The notes beneath the pieces were generated by a model. That model had not been told where the DNA came from, ran no database searches, and saw only the letters and a list, made by a program, of their open reading frames with translations. DNA of 24,781 nucleotides from Candidatus Latescibacterota bacterium (GTDB taxonomy: Bacteria; Latescibacterota; UBA2968; GCA-2709665). The translations under genes were made by a program, and so were the position numbers. Location of the stretch: contig JAAXHE010000261.1 in assembly GCA_012271065.1 (NCBI GenBank), positions 1 to 24,781 of the forward strand, written 5' to 3'. Shown piece by piece: positions 7,610-16,282 of this stretch (the stretch's first letter is position 1; each line of letters starts with the position of its first letter).

Positions 7610-10377
7610 CTCCCGATCACCTCTTTGAGAAAGCGGCCCGTGTGGGACGCGGGCGCCGCGGCAATACGCTCCGGGGGACCCTCGGCAATGATCCGGCCGC
7701 CGGAATCGCCGCCGTCCGGACCGAGGTCGACAATCCAGTCCGCCCTTTTCACCACATCCAGGTTGTGTTCGATCACAATGACGGAGTTGCCCTTATCCAC
7801 CAGCCGGTCAAGCACCGCAATGAGCGACCGGATGTCCTCAAAGTGCAGCCCGGTTGTCGGTTCGTCCAGAATATACATGGTTTTTCCGGTTGCCACACGG
7901 GAAAGTTCAGCGGCCAGCTTTATGCGCTGGGCCTCGCCTCCGGAGAGGGCGGTTGCCGATTGGCCCAGCCGGATGTATCCCAGGCCGACCTCCGCAAGCG
8001 TCTTCAGTTTCCGGCTTGCGCCCGGTATATCCCTGAAGAAAGTGAGCGCCCTCTCCGCGGTCATATTCAGAACGTCGGCGATCGAACAGCCCTTGTAGCG
8101 GATTTCCAGGGTCTCCCTGTTGTACCGGCTTCCGCCGCAGGCGTCGCAGGTCACATAGACGTCGGGAAGGAAGTGCATTTCGATCCGCCGAAGGCCGTCG
8201 CCCTGGCAGGGCTCGCAGCGCCCGCCCTTCAGGTTGAAGCTGAATCGGCCCGGCGTATAGCCGCGAACCCTGGATTCCGGCAGCTGCGCGTAGAGATCGC
8301 GGATGTCCGAGAAGAGGTCGGTGTAGGTGGCGGGATTCGATCTGGGTGTGCGGCCGATCGGCGCCTGGTCGATTCGAATGATCTTGTCGATCAGGGAAAG
8401 GCCCTCGATACCGTCATGTGCGAGAGGTGTGGCCGAAGCGTTGTGCAGCCTGCTCGCCAGCGCCGCATAGAGTGTCCCGTTGATCAGGGTGCTCTTGCCT
8501 GATCCGGACACGCCTGTGACGCAGACGAGTATGCCCAGCGGGAGGGAAATGTCAATGGACTTGAGATTGTGCCCTCGAGCGCCCTTCAATACGATCCTGC
8601 CGGTGGGTTTCCGTCTGTCGGGCGGCGGGGGAATGGTCTTCCGCCCGGAGAGATACGCACCCGTGACGCACTCACCTGCGGCCATTATTTCCCGGGCTGT
8701 GCCCTCGGCCATGAGTTCGCCGCCCCGCTCGCCCGCTCCCGGACCGAGGTCGATCAGACGATCAGCGGCCAGCATGGTTTCCCGGTCGTGCTCCACCACC
8801 AGAACGGTATTGCCGTGGTCGCGGAGCATTTCGAGCGTATGGATCAGCTTGCGGTTGTCCCGGGGGTGCAGCCCGACACTGGGTTCGTCCAGAACGTACA
8901 GCACGCCGGACAGGCGGGCGCCGATTTGCGTGGCCATGCGGATCCGCTGTGTTTCGCCGCCTGAGAGCGAGGCAACACTTCGTTCCAGGGCGAGATAGCC
9001 CACGCCCACCTCGCTCAGGAAGACAAGCCGATTGCGGATCTCGCGAAGAATGGGGTCAACGACGTCCCTGGGTCCAAGCCTCCCCTCAAGGAGATCCATG
9101 AAATCGATTGCTTCGTCGACGCTCATGGCCGACACCTGCGCGATGTTTCTGCCTTCGATTCTGACCGCCAGGGCCTCCGTTCGCAGGCGGGCGCCTCCGC
9201 AGTCGGAACAGTCGACGGTGCGGACGTACGGCTCCTGCCTGGATCCTGCGTCATCCGGCCCGGCATCCACTAGCCGCTTTTTCAGGTAAGGGATTACGCC
9301 CTCGAAGCCGAGAGAACGATCGCCCCACAGGATGGCATCCCTCGCTTTGGGTGGCAGGGACGCGAAAGGCGTTGCGAGATCGAAACGAAAGCGGCCCGCA
9401 AGGCGCTCGAGCAGATCGAGCCTCGCACGGCCCTTGGGGACGCCCCAGGGCAGAATCGCGCCTTCGGCAATAGAGCGGCGCGCGTCCGGGACCACGCGGT
9501 GAGGGTCGATATCGGCCCTCGCCCCCATTCCGTTACATGCCGGGCAGGCGCCGTGCGGACTGTTGAACGAGAACAGGCGGGGAGCCAGCTCCACAAAACC
9601 GATGTCGCAGGTTCTGCAGATCAACCGGGTGGAAAAGTGCAACTCGCGGCCTTCGAGGACATCCAGTGCGACCATTCCGCCGGATAGGGAAAGGGCGGTC
9701 TCCAGCGAGTCGGCGAGGCGCCGTTCGATTTTCGGTCGGACGATCAGACGGTCCACAACGGCGTCGATGGTGTGCGATTGCGTTGGATCCAGACGTATCT
9801 CTTCGTCCAGGGCGCGTTCGTTTCCGTCGATTCGCACACGCACATATCCGTCGCGCCGCAGACGATCCAGCTCCTGATCGAAACGACCCGTACGGTTTCG
9901 AATCCTGGGCGCCAGAATCCGCAGGCGCGCGCCGTCCGGCAGCGCCATCGCGGTGTCGACTATCTCGCCCACGGTCTGGGAGGCAACGGGATTGCCGCAA
10001 TTCGGGCAATGCGGCAATCCCGTTAGCGCGAAGAGGATTCTGAGATGGTCGTGGACTTCCGTCAGGGTGCCGACCGTCGACCTGGAATTACCAGATCCGC
10101 GGCGCTGTTGAATCGCCACGGCGGGAGAGAGTCCGTCGATGCTGTCGACGTCCGGTCTCTCCATCACCTCCAGGAACCGCCGCGCGTGGGCTGACATTGC
10201 CTCGACGTACCTGCGCTGTCCTTCGGCGTAGATCGTGTCGAACGCAAGCGAGGTTTTTCCTGAGCCGGACGGCCCGGTGATGACCACGAAACGGTTCTTG
10301 GGTATGTCGAGATCGAGATCCCGGAGGTTGTGCTGGCGGGCGCCCCTTATTCGGATCGCATCGTTGGCAATTGGCAT
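7606..10377 (-). CDS. uvrA: Excinuclease ABC subunit A
   Basis: UvrA is the damage-sensing ATPase of nucleotide excision repair and loads UvrB on lesions. Read from the ATG at 10377 the protein is 923 residues, normal for the family. Walker A sites are GPSGSGKT (35-42) and GVSGSGKS (622-629). ABC signatures LSGGE are at 471-475 and 811-815, and DEPS/DEPT Walker B motifs follow. Zinc-binding cysteine pairs are Cys254/257 with Cys278/281 and Cys721/724 with Cys744/747; CPNC is at 124-127. The reading frame stays open another 71 codons upstream, but those residues come from a tRNA-like element and are not UvrA-like. No strong ribosome site precedes 10377. It heads the apparent operon that continues into the R-M genes. 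Confidence 0.96.
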   Translation of the reverse strand: MPIANDAIRIRGARQHNLRDLDLDIPKNRFVVITGPSGSGKTSLAFDTIYAEGQRRYVEAMSAHARRFLEVMERPDVDSIDGLSPAVAIQQRRGSGNSRSTVGTLTEVHDHLRILFALTGLPHCPNCGNPVASQTVGEIVDTAMALPDGARLRILAPRIRNRTGRFDQELDRLRRDGYVRVRIDGNERALDEEIRLDPTQSHTIDAVVDRLIVRPKIERRLADSLETALSLSGGMVALDVLEGRELHFSTRLICRTCDIGFVELAPRLFSFNSPHGACPACNGMGARADIDPHRVVPDARRSIAEGAILPWGVPKGRARLDLLERLAGRFRFDLATPFASLPPKARDAILWGDRSLGFEGVIPYLKKRLVDAGPDDAGSRQEPYVRTVDCSDCGGARLRTEALAVRIEGRNIAQVSAMSVDEAIDFMDLLEGRLGPRDVVDPILREIRNRLVFLSEVGVGYLALERSVASLSGGETQRIRMATQIGARLSGVLYVLDEPSVGLHPRDNRKLIHTLEMLRDHGNTVLVVEHDRETMLAADRLIDLGPGAGERGGELMAEGTAREIMAAGECVTGAYLSGRKTIPPPPDRRKPTGRIVLKGARGHNLKSIDISLPLGILVCVTGVSGSGKSTLINGTLYAALASRLHNASATPLAHDGIEGLSLIDKIIRIDQAPIGRTPRSNPATYTDLFSDIRDLYAQLPESRVRGYTPGRFSFNLKGGRCEPCQGDGLRRIEMHFLPDVYVTCDACGGSRYNRETLEIRYKGCSIADVLNMTAERALTFFRDIPGASRKLKTLAEVGLGYIRLGQSATALSGGEAQRIKLAAELSRVATGKTMYILDEPTTGLHFEDIRSLIAVLDRLVDKGNSVIVIEHNLDVVKRADWIVDLGPDGGDSGGRIIAEGPPERIAAAPASHTGRFLKEVIGR

Positions 10378-10394
10378 GCAGGACCGGGGAGGCA

Positions 10395-10418
10395 AAACCC
10401 CGATCGGATGACCGGGGC
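10395..10418 (-). terminator. Intrinsic terminator-like hairpin before uvrA
   Basis: On the minus strand an 8-pair stem CCCCGGTC / GATCGGGG (one G-U pair) closes an ATCC loop and is followed by TTTT. It lies between the tRNA-like sequence and the uvrA start, 17 bases before the ATG. It could end a short tRNA-like transcript, or act as a leader attenuator for uvrA. Confidence 0.6.
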
Positions 10419-10425
10419 TCCGGAT

Positions 10426-10492
10426 GGCGCGGCAGAGCGGACTCGAACCCCCAACGGTCTGGTCCGAAGCCGGATGCCGGGCAGTTGCCGCG
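10426..10492 (-). pseudogene. tRNA-Arg(UCG)-like sequence lacking most of the D-loop
   Basis: Read on the minus strand, the 67-base segment begins GCGGCA and ends TGCCGC-G-CCA, giving six acceptor pairs, a discriminator G and an encoded CCA. The T-loop is TTCGAGT with stem strands GGGGG/CCGCT (one G-G mismatch, one G-U). The anticodon arm is TCCGG-CTTCGGA-CCAGA (one mismatch), which would read TCG (arginine, CGA codons). The D-arm is only about ten bases, with GCC-C-GGC in place of a normal D-stem and loop. It is 8-9 bases short of a normal tRNA and carries stem mismatches, so a tRNA pseudogene or tRNA-derived leader is more likely than a working tRNA. Confidence 0.5.
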
Positions 10493-10506
10493 AGAAGGTT
10501 GTCCAA

Positions 10507-10533
10507 ATATACGTCGCGCGGGCCGCGTCGCAA
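10507..10533 (-). promoter_or_regulatory. Possible weak promoter for the tRNA-like sequence and uvrA
   Basis: On the minus strand TATATT (10507-10512) is preceded by TTGCGA (10528-10533) at a short 15-base spacing. The -10 is good and the -35 poor. Transcription would begin just before the tRNA-like segment. Confidence 0.3.
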
Positions 10534-10549
10534 GCCCAAAAATCGCCAC

Positions 10550-10580
10550 TTGACATTGCCTGCGAAAATCCGAAAATTAT
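10550..10580 (+). promoter_or_regulatory. Possible hemL promoter
   Basis: A perfect -35 hexamer TTGACA (10550-10555) is followed by A/T-rich candidates for the -10: AAAATT at a 17-base spacing or AATTAT at 19. A start near 10587 would give an untranslated leader of about 50 bases before the GTG at 10637. Confidence 0.35.
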
Positions 10581-10636
10581 GGGCTGGCATGCAACATGAC
10601 TTGAACAGAAGGCCGCCATTGAACCGGGGGTGTTAC

Positions 10637-11926
10637 GTGGGGGACCGTTCGGCAGCGTTATTCGAAGCTGCGCAGCGGGTGATTCCAGGCGGGGTGAACA
10701 GCCCTGCGCGGGCGTTTGGCCCGGTGGGGGGCCAGCCGCTTTTTATCACGCGGGGACGCGGTTCAAAGGTCTACGATGCAAACGGGCGAGAATATATAGA
10801 CTACGTCTGCTCGTGGGGTCCATTGATTCTCGGCCACGCGCCGGAGGTCGTGGTTGAGGCGCTCAAGGGGGTCTGCGAGCGGGGCACGAGTTTCGGCGCA
10901 CCCACGGAAATTGAAGTCGAAATGGCACGGCTGGTCACCGACCTCGTGCCAGGCGTGGAAATGGTGCGCATGGTGAACTCGGGCACGGAGGCCACGATGT
11001 CCGCGGTGCGCCTGGCCAGGGGGTATACCGGACGGGAGAAGGTCATCAAGTTCGAAGGCTGCTGGCACGGGCACGCGGACAGCTTTTTGATTCAGGCGGG
11101 GTCGTCTGCGCTGACCACGGGCGTGCCCAGCAGCCCGGGTGTGACCGCCGGAACGGCCTCCGGTACGGTTACGGCGACCTTCAACGACCTTGAGGCGGTC
11201 GAGCGGATTGTGGCGGAGGATCCGGACGGGATCGCGGCGGTCATCGTAGAGCCGGTGGCCGGAAACATGGGTGTGATTCCCCCGGCGGAGGGGTTCCTGC
11301 AAGGGCTGCGCGAGCTCACCCAAAATTCGGGCATCGTGCTGATATTCGACGAGGTCATTACGGGTTTCCGGGTTCATCCTGGCGGCGCCCAGGGGTTATA
11401 CGGGATTACGCCCGATCTGACCACGCTCGGAAAGATTATCGGCGGTGGCCTGCCCGTGGGCGCGTTCGGGGGCCGGCGGGAGATCATGTCGCACATTTCA
11501 CCGCTGGGCAAGGGGGTATCGCAGGCAGGGACGCTATCGGGTAATCCTCTTGCGATGACGGCCGGCTTTGAGACGCTCATGCAACTCCGCGAACCGGGCG
11601 CCTACGAGTCGCTCGAGGCAAAATCCGCCGCACTGGAAGCCGGTTTCCGGGAAAACCTGAAGTCGCTCGGGCTGCCCTTCTGCCTGAACCGGGTTGGGTC
11701 GATGATGACGCTGTTCTTTACGGACCGCGCCGTGGCACGATACGAAGCCGCCGTCGCTTGCGACCAGGACGCCTTCGCGCGTTACTTCCGTCTGATGCTG
11801 GAACAGGGTGTGTACCTGGCGCCCTCTCAATTCGAAGCCGCATTTGTCTCGCTGGCGCATTCCGATGAGGATATCGACCGAACGGTTAGCGCGCAACTCA
11901 CGGCCCTGAAACAATGCGTGTCATAA
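10637..11926 (+). CDS. hemL: Glutamate-1-semialdehyde 2,1-aminomutase
   Basis: HemL converts glutamate-1-semialdehyde to 5-aminolevulinate in the C5 route to haem and related tetrapyrroles, in the cytoplasm. With the GTG start at 10637 the protein is 429 residues, the usual size, and begins near [20 protein letters not shown] as expected. The PLP lysine is Lys266 ([17 protein letters not shown]), with Asp238 in [10 protein letters not shown], and [16 protein letters not shown] and GCWHGHAD are family blocks. GGGGGTG six to twelve bases upstream can serve as the ribosome site. An ATG at 10589 is a less likely alternative, and anything further upstream is tRNA-like sequence. It is divergent from uvrA, and its 3' end overlaps the next gene by 13 bases. 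Confidence 0.95.
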   Translation: MGDRSAALFEAAQRVIPGGVNSPARAFGPVGGQPLFITRGRGSKVYDANGREYIDYVCSWGPLILGHAPEVVVEALKGVCERGTSFGAPTEIEVEMARLVTDLVPGVEMVRMVNSGTEATMSAVRLARGYTGREKVIKFEGCWHGHADSFLIQAGSSALTTGVPSSPGVTAGTASGTVTATFNDLEAVERIVAEDPDGIAAVIVEPVAGNMGVIPPAEGFLQGLRELTQNSGIVLIFDEVITGFRVHPGGAQGLYGITPDLTTLGKIIGGGLPVGAFGGRREIMSHISPLGKGVSQAGTLSGNPLAMTAGFETLMQLREPGAYESLEAKSAALEAGFRENLKSLGLPFCLNRVGSMMTLFFTDRAVARYEAAVACDQDAFARYFRLMLEQGVYLAPSQFEAAFVSLAHSDEDIDRTVSAQLTALKQCVS

Positions 11927-12378
11927 AGGTAGTTCTCATATTGTCGCTCGGTTTGACGGGATGTGGCGGCGGCAACGATCACTTTACGCGGCTCCGGTCC
12001 GGATCGTCGCGGGAACGTGAGGATGCGGCGGCGTATCTGGGCGCGCACCGCGTGCCCGGGGCGGTTCCCCATTTGCGACAGGCGCTTAGAGACACGGTTC
12101 CTGAAGTGCGCGCCAAGGCTGTCTGGGCGCTGGGGATGCTTGGGGCCGGCGAAGCGCTTCCCGATCTGGTGCCGTTCCTCAGAGACAGCAGCCGACGGTT
12201 ACGCCAGCAGGCCGCCGTCGCAATCATGCATATCGAACAGCCCGAAGCCATTGCCGTTCTGGAGCTCGCGATGCGGACGGAACGCGATCCGTGGGTCAGG
12301 AGCGATCTGGCAAGGGCTGTAGCGCACCTCAAGCAATTCGTGGGTGAATCGGATATCGCGGAAGGCGCGTTTCGCTAG
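11914..12378 (+). CDS. HEAT-repeat lipoprotein
   Basis: The protein is 154 residues. It has a short lipoprotein signal, [17 protein letters not shown], with lipobox LTGC and the lipidated Cys17 followed by Gly-Gly-Gly. The rest is helical repeats of the HEAT/PBS-lyase kind: [48 protein letters not shown] and a third unit around [24 protein letters not shown]. Such proteins are usually scaffolds for protein contacts, here at a membrane facing the periplasm. The ATG lies inside the last codons of hemL in another frame, so it is probably translated by coupling. No strong ribosome site is present. It has no catalytic motif and no known partner. Confidence 0.85.
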   Translation: MRVIKVVLILSLGLTGCGGGNDHFTRLRSGSSREREDAAAYLGAHRVPGAVPHLRQALRDTVPEVRAKAVWALGMLGAGEALPDLVPFLRDSSRRLRQQAAVAIMHIEQPEAIAVLELAMRTERDPWVRSDLARAVAHLKQFVGESDIAEGAFR

Positions 12379-12483
12379 GCGTCGACTGAGCGTGACGAAG
12401 GACAGCGAACCGTGCAGAACTGTATCGCCGGATGAATGGTGGCATTTTTCGGGGACAGGAGCTAATTCAGGGGCATTGCAATT

Positions 12484-14658
12484 ATGTACAAATGGATTAA
12501 AACTCGCATTCTCGTGGCATGCATGGCCGGCGCCTTGCCTATCGGCTGGTCGACGCCCACCGGGGCATCGGACTGGACCCACTGGCGCGGGCCGACGCAG
12601 ACCGGCGCGTCTCCGGAAACCGGTCTGATTTCCAGCTGGTCTCCGGACGGAGAGCGCATGGCCTGGCGGTCGGAGTTCATCGGCCGGTCCACGCCGGTGA
12701 TTATAAACGGGCGGGTCTACGTAATCGGAAGAACCGGGGAAGGAGTATCCCGGCAGGAACACGTCGCCTGTTTTGACGCGGAGACCGGACGGCTGGTGTG
12801 GGAGCGCAAGTTCAATGTGTGGCATTCCACCATAACGTTCAACCGCCTGGGATGGGCGAATCTGGGCGCCGACGCGGAAACCGGCAATGTGTACGCGCAC
12901 CTGGTGAACGGTCTGCTCCTGTGTTTCGACGGTGACGGCCGGATCCTGTGGACCAGGTCGTTGACCGAGGAATTCAACAGGTTTTCGGGCTATGGAGGCA
13001 GGCTTCATACCCCCGTGGTCGACGGTAACCTGGTGGTCATCAGCATGGGAAACCGGGGCTGGGCGGACCGCCCGCCGTCCCACCGGTACATGGCCTTCGA
13101 CAAGCGGACTGGAGAGACTGTTTGGATGGCGCGTCCGGGCGGGGGCGGGCAGGCCGACCTGACCGTATATTCCACGCCGATCGCGGCCACCATCAACGGC
13201 CGGAGATTATTGATCGCGGGGAACGGAAACGGAGGGATTTTCGCCTTCAAGGCCTCGACGGGCGAGGTCGTATGGGGTTTCCCCTTGAGCAAACGGGGTA
13301 TCAACACCTCTCCGGTTGCGGCTGACAATCGCGTGTATGCGACCCACAGCGAAGAGAACGTGGACAATACCACGATGGGCCGGGTCGTTTGCCTCGATGC
13401 GGGTACCGGAAAAGAAATCTGGCGCCAGGACGGGATCGCGGCGGGGTATGCTTCTCCCGCCCTGCACGCGGGTCGTCTGTACGTCATCGACAATTCGGCC
13501 AACGTTCACTGCCTGGACGCGGAGTCCGGGAGGAAGTACTGGGAGCAGAATATCGGTACGGTAGGCAAGGGCTCTCCTACGTGGGCGGATGGCAAACTAT
13601 ACGTCACGGAAGTCAACGGCGGATTCCGGATCCTCAACGTGAATGACGCGGGTGCGAACCTTCTGGACGAGGAAAAGATCCTGATGCCCGGCGGGAGGCC
13701 CGCTGAAATCTACGGTTCGGTCGCCATCGCATACGGCCGGGTCTACTTCGCAACCGAAGCGGGATTGTTCTGTCTGGGAGACAGGGAATCTGCATTCACG
13801 CCAAAGTCCACGCCGTATGCAGGGACCCCGCGTGCATCGTCACGCGCCGAACCTGCCGCGCTGCTGGTCTCGCCGGCCGAGAAGACACTGACATCGGACG
13901 AGACGCTGACGCTGAGCGCCCGGGCGTACGACACGCAGGGACGGTTGATTGGAAAGACCGACGCGGAGTGGGCCCTCGACCGACTGACGGGAAGGATAGA
14001 GAACGGCCGGTTCACGCCGGCGAATCCCGGACAGGCCGGGTGGGTGATTGCCACCTCCGGTGCATTGACTGCGCGGTCATGGGTGCGGGTGGTCCCTTCA
14101 CTACCTTGGACGGAGGACTTCGAAGGGATCCCTGCGGGTGGAAATCCGCGTCACTGGGTGTGGGGCGGCAGAGGATTCAGGGTCGACGAACAGGATGGCA
14201 ACAAGGTCCTGGTGAAGCCGCCAGCGGCGCGCGGACTGGACAGGTCCAATCTGTATATCGGACCACCTCATATGAAAGGATACACGGTCCAGGCCGATCT
14301 GATGGGGGGCAGGCGCAGACGGTGGCTGCCGGACATGGGCCTGATCGCACACCGGTACATCCTGGATCTGCAGGGCGCTTACCAGCGGCTGGAAGTCCGG
14401 TCGTGGTCCTCGGATCTGCGGATGGTGCGGCGCGTCCCCTTCGAATGGGAACCCGATGTGTGGTATACAATGAAGATGAGGGTGGACGTCGAGGCCGGTC
14501 GGGCCGTTGTCCGGGGTAAAGTCTGGAAGCGTGGCGACGCGGAGCCCGACGCCTGGACGATCGAGGCGGAGGACCCGCTGCCTATACGGGAAGGGAGCCC
14601 CGGGCTTTACGGGTACTCGCCGGCGAATATCTACTACGACAACGTAAGCGTGTACTGA
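12484..14658 (+). CDS. Secreted PQQ-type beta-propeller protein with Ig-like and concanavalin-like C-terminal domains
   Basis: The protein is 724 residues. The N-terminus (MYKWIKTRILVACMAGA) is a signal peptide, probably cleaved near Ala28. The mature start DWTHWRGP is typical of PQQ-binding-like propellers, and propeller blades recur as CFDAETGRLVWE, AFDKRTGETVWM, AFKASTGEVVWG, CLDAGTGKEIWR and CLDAESGRKYWE up to about residue 440. Residues about 455-540 look like a BIG2/Ig-like domain (LLVSPAEKTLTSDETLTLSA). Residues about 545-724 (WTEDFEGIPAGGNPRHWVWG) look like a DUF1080/LamG-type lectin fold. Quinone-dependent enzyme activity cannot be claimed: binding or scaffolding is equally possible. 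AGGGG ends ten bases before the ATG. A second propeller gene follows. Confidence 0.85.
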   Translation: MYKWIKTRILVACMAGALPIGWSTPTGASDWTHWRGPTQTGASPETGLISSWSPDGERMAWRSEFIGRSTPVIINGRVYVIGRTGEGVSRQEHVACFDAETGRLVWERKFNVWHSTITFNRLGWANLGADAETGNVYAHLVNGLLLCFDGDGRILWTRSLTEEFNRFSGYGGRLHTPVVDGNLVVISMGNRGWADRPPSHRYMAFDKRTGETVWMARPGGGGQADLTVYSTPIAATINGRRLLIAGNGNGGIFAFKASTGEVVWGFPLSKRGINTSPVAADNRVYATHSEENVDNTTMGRVVCLDAGTGKEIWRQDGIAAGYASPALHAGRLYVIDNSANVHCLDAESGRKYWEQNIGTVGKGSPTWADGKLYVTEVNGGFRILNVNDAGANLLDEEKILMPGGRPAEIYGSVAIAYGRVYFATEAGLFCLGDRESAFTPKSTPYAGTPRASSRAEPAALLVSPAEKTLTSDETLTLSARAYDTQGRLIGKTDAEWALDRLTGRIENGRFTPANPGQAGWVIATSGALTARSWVRVVPSLPWTEDFEGIPAGGNPRHWVWGGRGFRVDEQDGNKVLVKPPAARGLDRSNLYIGPPHMKGYTVQADLMGGRRRRWLPDMGLIAHRYILDLQGAYQRLEVRSWSSDLRMVRRVPFEWEPDVWYTMKMRVDVEAGRAVVRGKVWKRGDAEPDAWTIEAEDPLPIREGSPGLYGYSPANIYYDNVSVY

Positions 14659-14671
14659 ACGGGCTTTGGTT

Positions 14672-14700
14672 CGGATGGGCTTTTTAAATGGGCAACTAAT
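14672..14700 (+). repeat. Dispersed 28-base repeat, decayed copy B
   Basis: CGGATGGGCTTTTT is identical to bases 2-15 of copy A at 177-204. The next part, AAATGGGCAACTAAT, keeps the GGGC core and the TAA end but differs elsewhere. It sits in the gap between the two propeller genes, 13 bases after the stop of the first, in the same orientation as copy A. Confidence 0.5.
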
Positions 14701-14742
14701 GAGAGACAATACGAACAAAGATACCTGGAGAAGAATACAACT

Positions 14743-16170
14743 ATGAAATCAGGATGGATATACAGCGTCGTCGTCATCATGTTCTGGGCGGTTTCCGGCG
14801 TGTGCGCCCAGGAAACCGCGATGTGGGGATTCACGCCCTCCCGAAACCTGGTGTCCGACGAGAAAGATCTGCCAGCGGACTGGGATCCGGCAACGGGCAG
14901 GAATATCAAGTGGAAGGCCGCCCTCGGCTCCCAGTCCTACGCCGGTCCGGTACTGCTGGGCGGGAAGGTGTTTATGGGGACGAACAACCGCGCCGAACGA
15001 AATCCCGATATCCGGGGAGACCGGGGCGTGATAATGGCGTTCCGGGAGACCGACGGGAAATTCCTGTGGCAGTCGGCCCATCCGAAGCTGCCCGCCGGAA
15101 GGGTGAACGACTGGCCTTTGCAGGGAATCTGCTCGGCGCCGTTTGTCCAGGACGAACGGCTGTACTACGTTTCCAACCAGGGCCGCGTCGTCTGTGCGGA
15201 TACCGAGGGTTTTCTGGACTCGGAGAACGACGGGCCGTACCAGGGTGAGGACGTGACCGGTGAAATCGGCGTGGATATCGTCTGGGAATTCGATATGATG
15301 AATGAGCTGGATGTGTTCCCTCACAATCTGGCCACGTGTTCTCCCGTGGGAGCGGACGGCCTGCTGTTCGTGATTACCAGCAACGGCGTGGACGAGGGCC
15401 ACGTTGCCATCCCATCTCCCCTCGCGCCCAGTTTCATTGCACTCAGCCTGAAGACCGGGAGACTCGTCTGGGAAAAGGCTTATCCCGGCACGAATATCCT
15501 GCACGGGCAGTGGTCCAACCCGGCCTACGGAACGATCAACGGCCAACCCCAGGTCATCCTTCCGGGCGGGGACGGCTGGGTCTATGCCGTGGCGCCGAAA
15601 ACGGGTGAATTGATCTGGAAGTTCGACTGCAATCCGAAGGACTCCGTTTGGGAGCTGGGCGGACGGGGCACCCGAAACGCGATTATCGCCACGCCCGTGA
15701 TCTACGACAACAAGGTCTTTATCGGGGTGGGGCAGGACCCCGAACACGGCGAAGGGGTGGGTCATCTGTGGGCGATTGACGCAACCGGAAAGGGCGACGT
15801 TACGGACACCCATGCGGTCTGGCACCTGGGAGGCAGGGATTTCAACCGGACGATGTCTACGGTCGCCATCCACGACGGGCTGTTGTTTGCCGCGGACCTG
15901 AGCGGATTCGTGTATTGCCTGGATCTGAAAACAGGGAAGCCGCACTGGACCTACGACGCCTACGCCGCCATCTGGGGCTCGCCGTTCGTCGCGGACGGTA
16001 AGGTTTACATTGGCGACGAAGACGGTGACGTGATGATTTTCAAGGCATCGGCGAAGCTCGAGAAGATCAACGAAGTCAATATGGGCAGCGCGGTATACAC
16101 AACACCCGTTGCGAAAGACGGGGTGCTGTACATCGGGACCCGGAACACGCTGTACGCAATAGCCGAATAA
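14743..16170 (+). CDS. Secreted PQQ-type beta-propeller protein
   Basis: The protein is 475 residues. Residues 1-22 (MKSGWIYSVVVIMFWAVSGVCA) form a signal peptide with cleavage likely before Gln23, so it should be periplasmic or exported. Propeller blades appear as AFRETDGKFLWQS, ALSLKTGRLVWEKAYPG, AVAPKTGELIWKFDCN and CLDLKTGKPHWTYD, and the chain closes with GVLYIGTRNTLYAIAE. It is a propeller alone, without the extra C-terminal domains of its upstream neighbour. BamB-like scaffold or quinoprotein functions both fit the fold, and no dehydrogenase-specific residues were recognised. GGAGAAG upstream of the ATG is the probable ribosome site. The two propellers are probably a paralogous or functionally paired set. 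Confidence 0.85.
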   Translation: MKSGWIYSVVVIMFWAVSGVCAQETAMWGFTPSRNLVSDEKDLPADWDPATGRNIKWKAALGSQSYAGPVLLGGKVFMGTNNRAERNPDIRGDRGVIMAFRETDGKFLWQSAHPKLPAGRVNDWPLQGICSAPFVQDERLYYVSNQGRVVCADTEGFLDSENDGPYQGEDVTGEIGVDIVWEFDMMNELDVFPHNLATCSPVGADGLLFVITSNGVDEGHVAIPSPLAPSFIALSLKTGRLVWEKAYPGTNILHGQWSNPAYGTINGQPQVILPGGDGWVYAVAPKTGELIWKFDCNPKDSVWELGGRGTRNAIIATPVIYDNKVFIGVGQDPEHGEGVGHLWAIDATGKGDVTDTHAVWHLGGRDFNRTMSTVAIHDGLLFAADLSGFVYCLDLKTGKPHWTYDAYAAIWGSPFVADGKVYIGDEDGDVMIFKASAKLEKINEVNMGSAVYTTPVAKDGVLYIGTRNTLYAIAE

Positions 16171-16185
16171 CGGGCCGCGGTGAGA

Positions 16186-16197
16186 CGGGCGCGCCCG
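16186..16197. repeat. 12-base GC palindrome
   Basis: CGGGCGCGCCCG is a perfect palindrome 15 bases after the second propeller stop. It lacks a T-run, so it is not a classic terminator; the function is unknown. Confidence 0.35.
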
Positions 16198-16282
16198 GTC
16201 CGAAGTATTGATTTCCGGACTTGCGCGTGGAGATGGAGAGATCGCCTCGCCCCGCAGTCGTCATTCGACCCTCGAGGCTGAG

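Noticed and set aside
10378..10590. 71-codon upstream extension of uvrA
   Set aside because: It translates the tRNA-like sequence and terminator, and UvrA similarity begins only after the ATG at 10377.
10424..10636. 71-codon upstream extension of hemL
   Set aside because: It translates the antisense of the tRNA-like sequence; such peptides are typical artefacts, and the GTG at 10637 gives the normal HemL length.
14749..15945. A 398-codon open frame antisense to the second propeller gene
   Set aside because: It is the shadow of a well-supported secreted propeller and has no recognisable domain.
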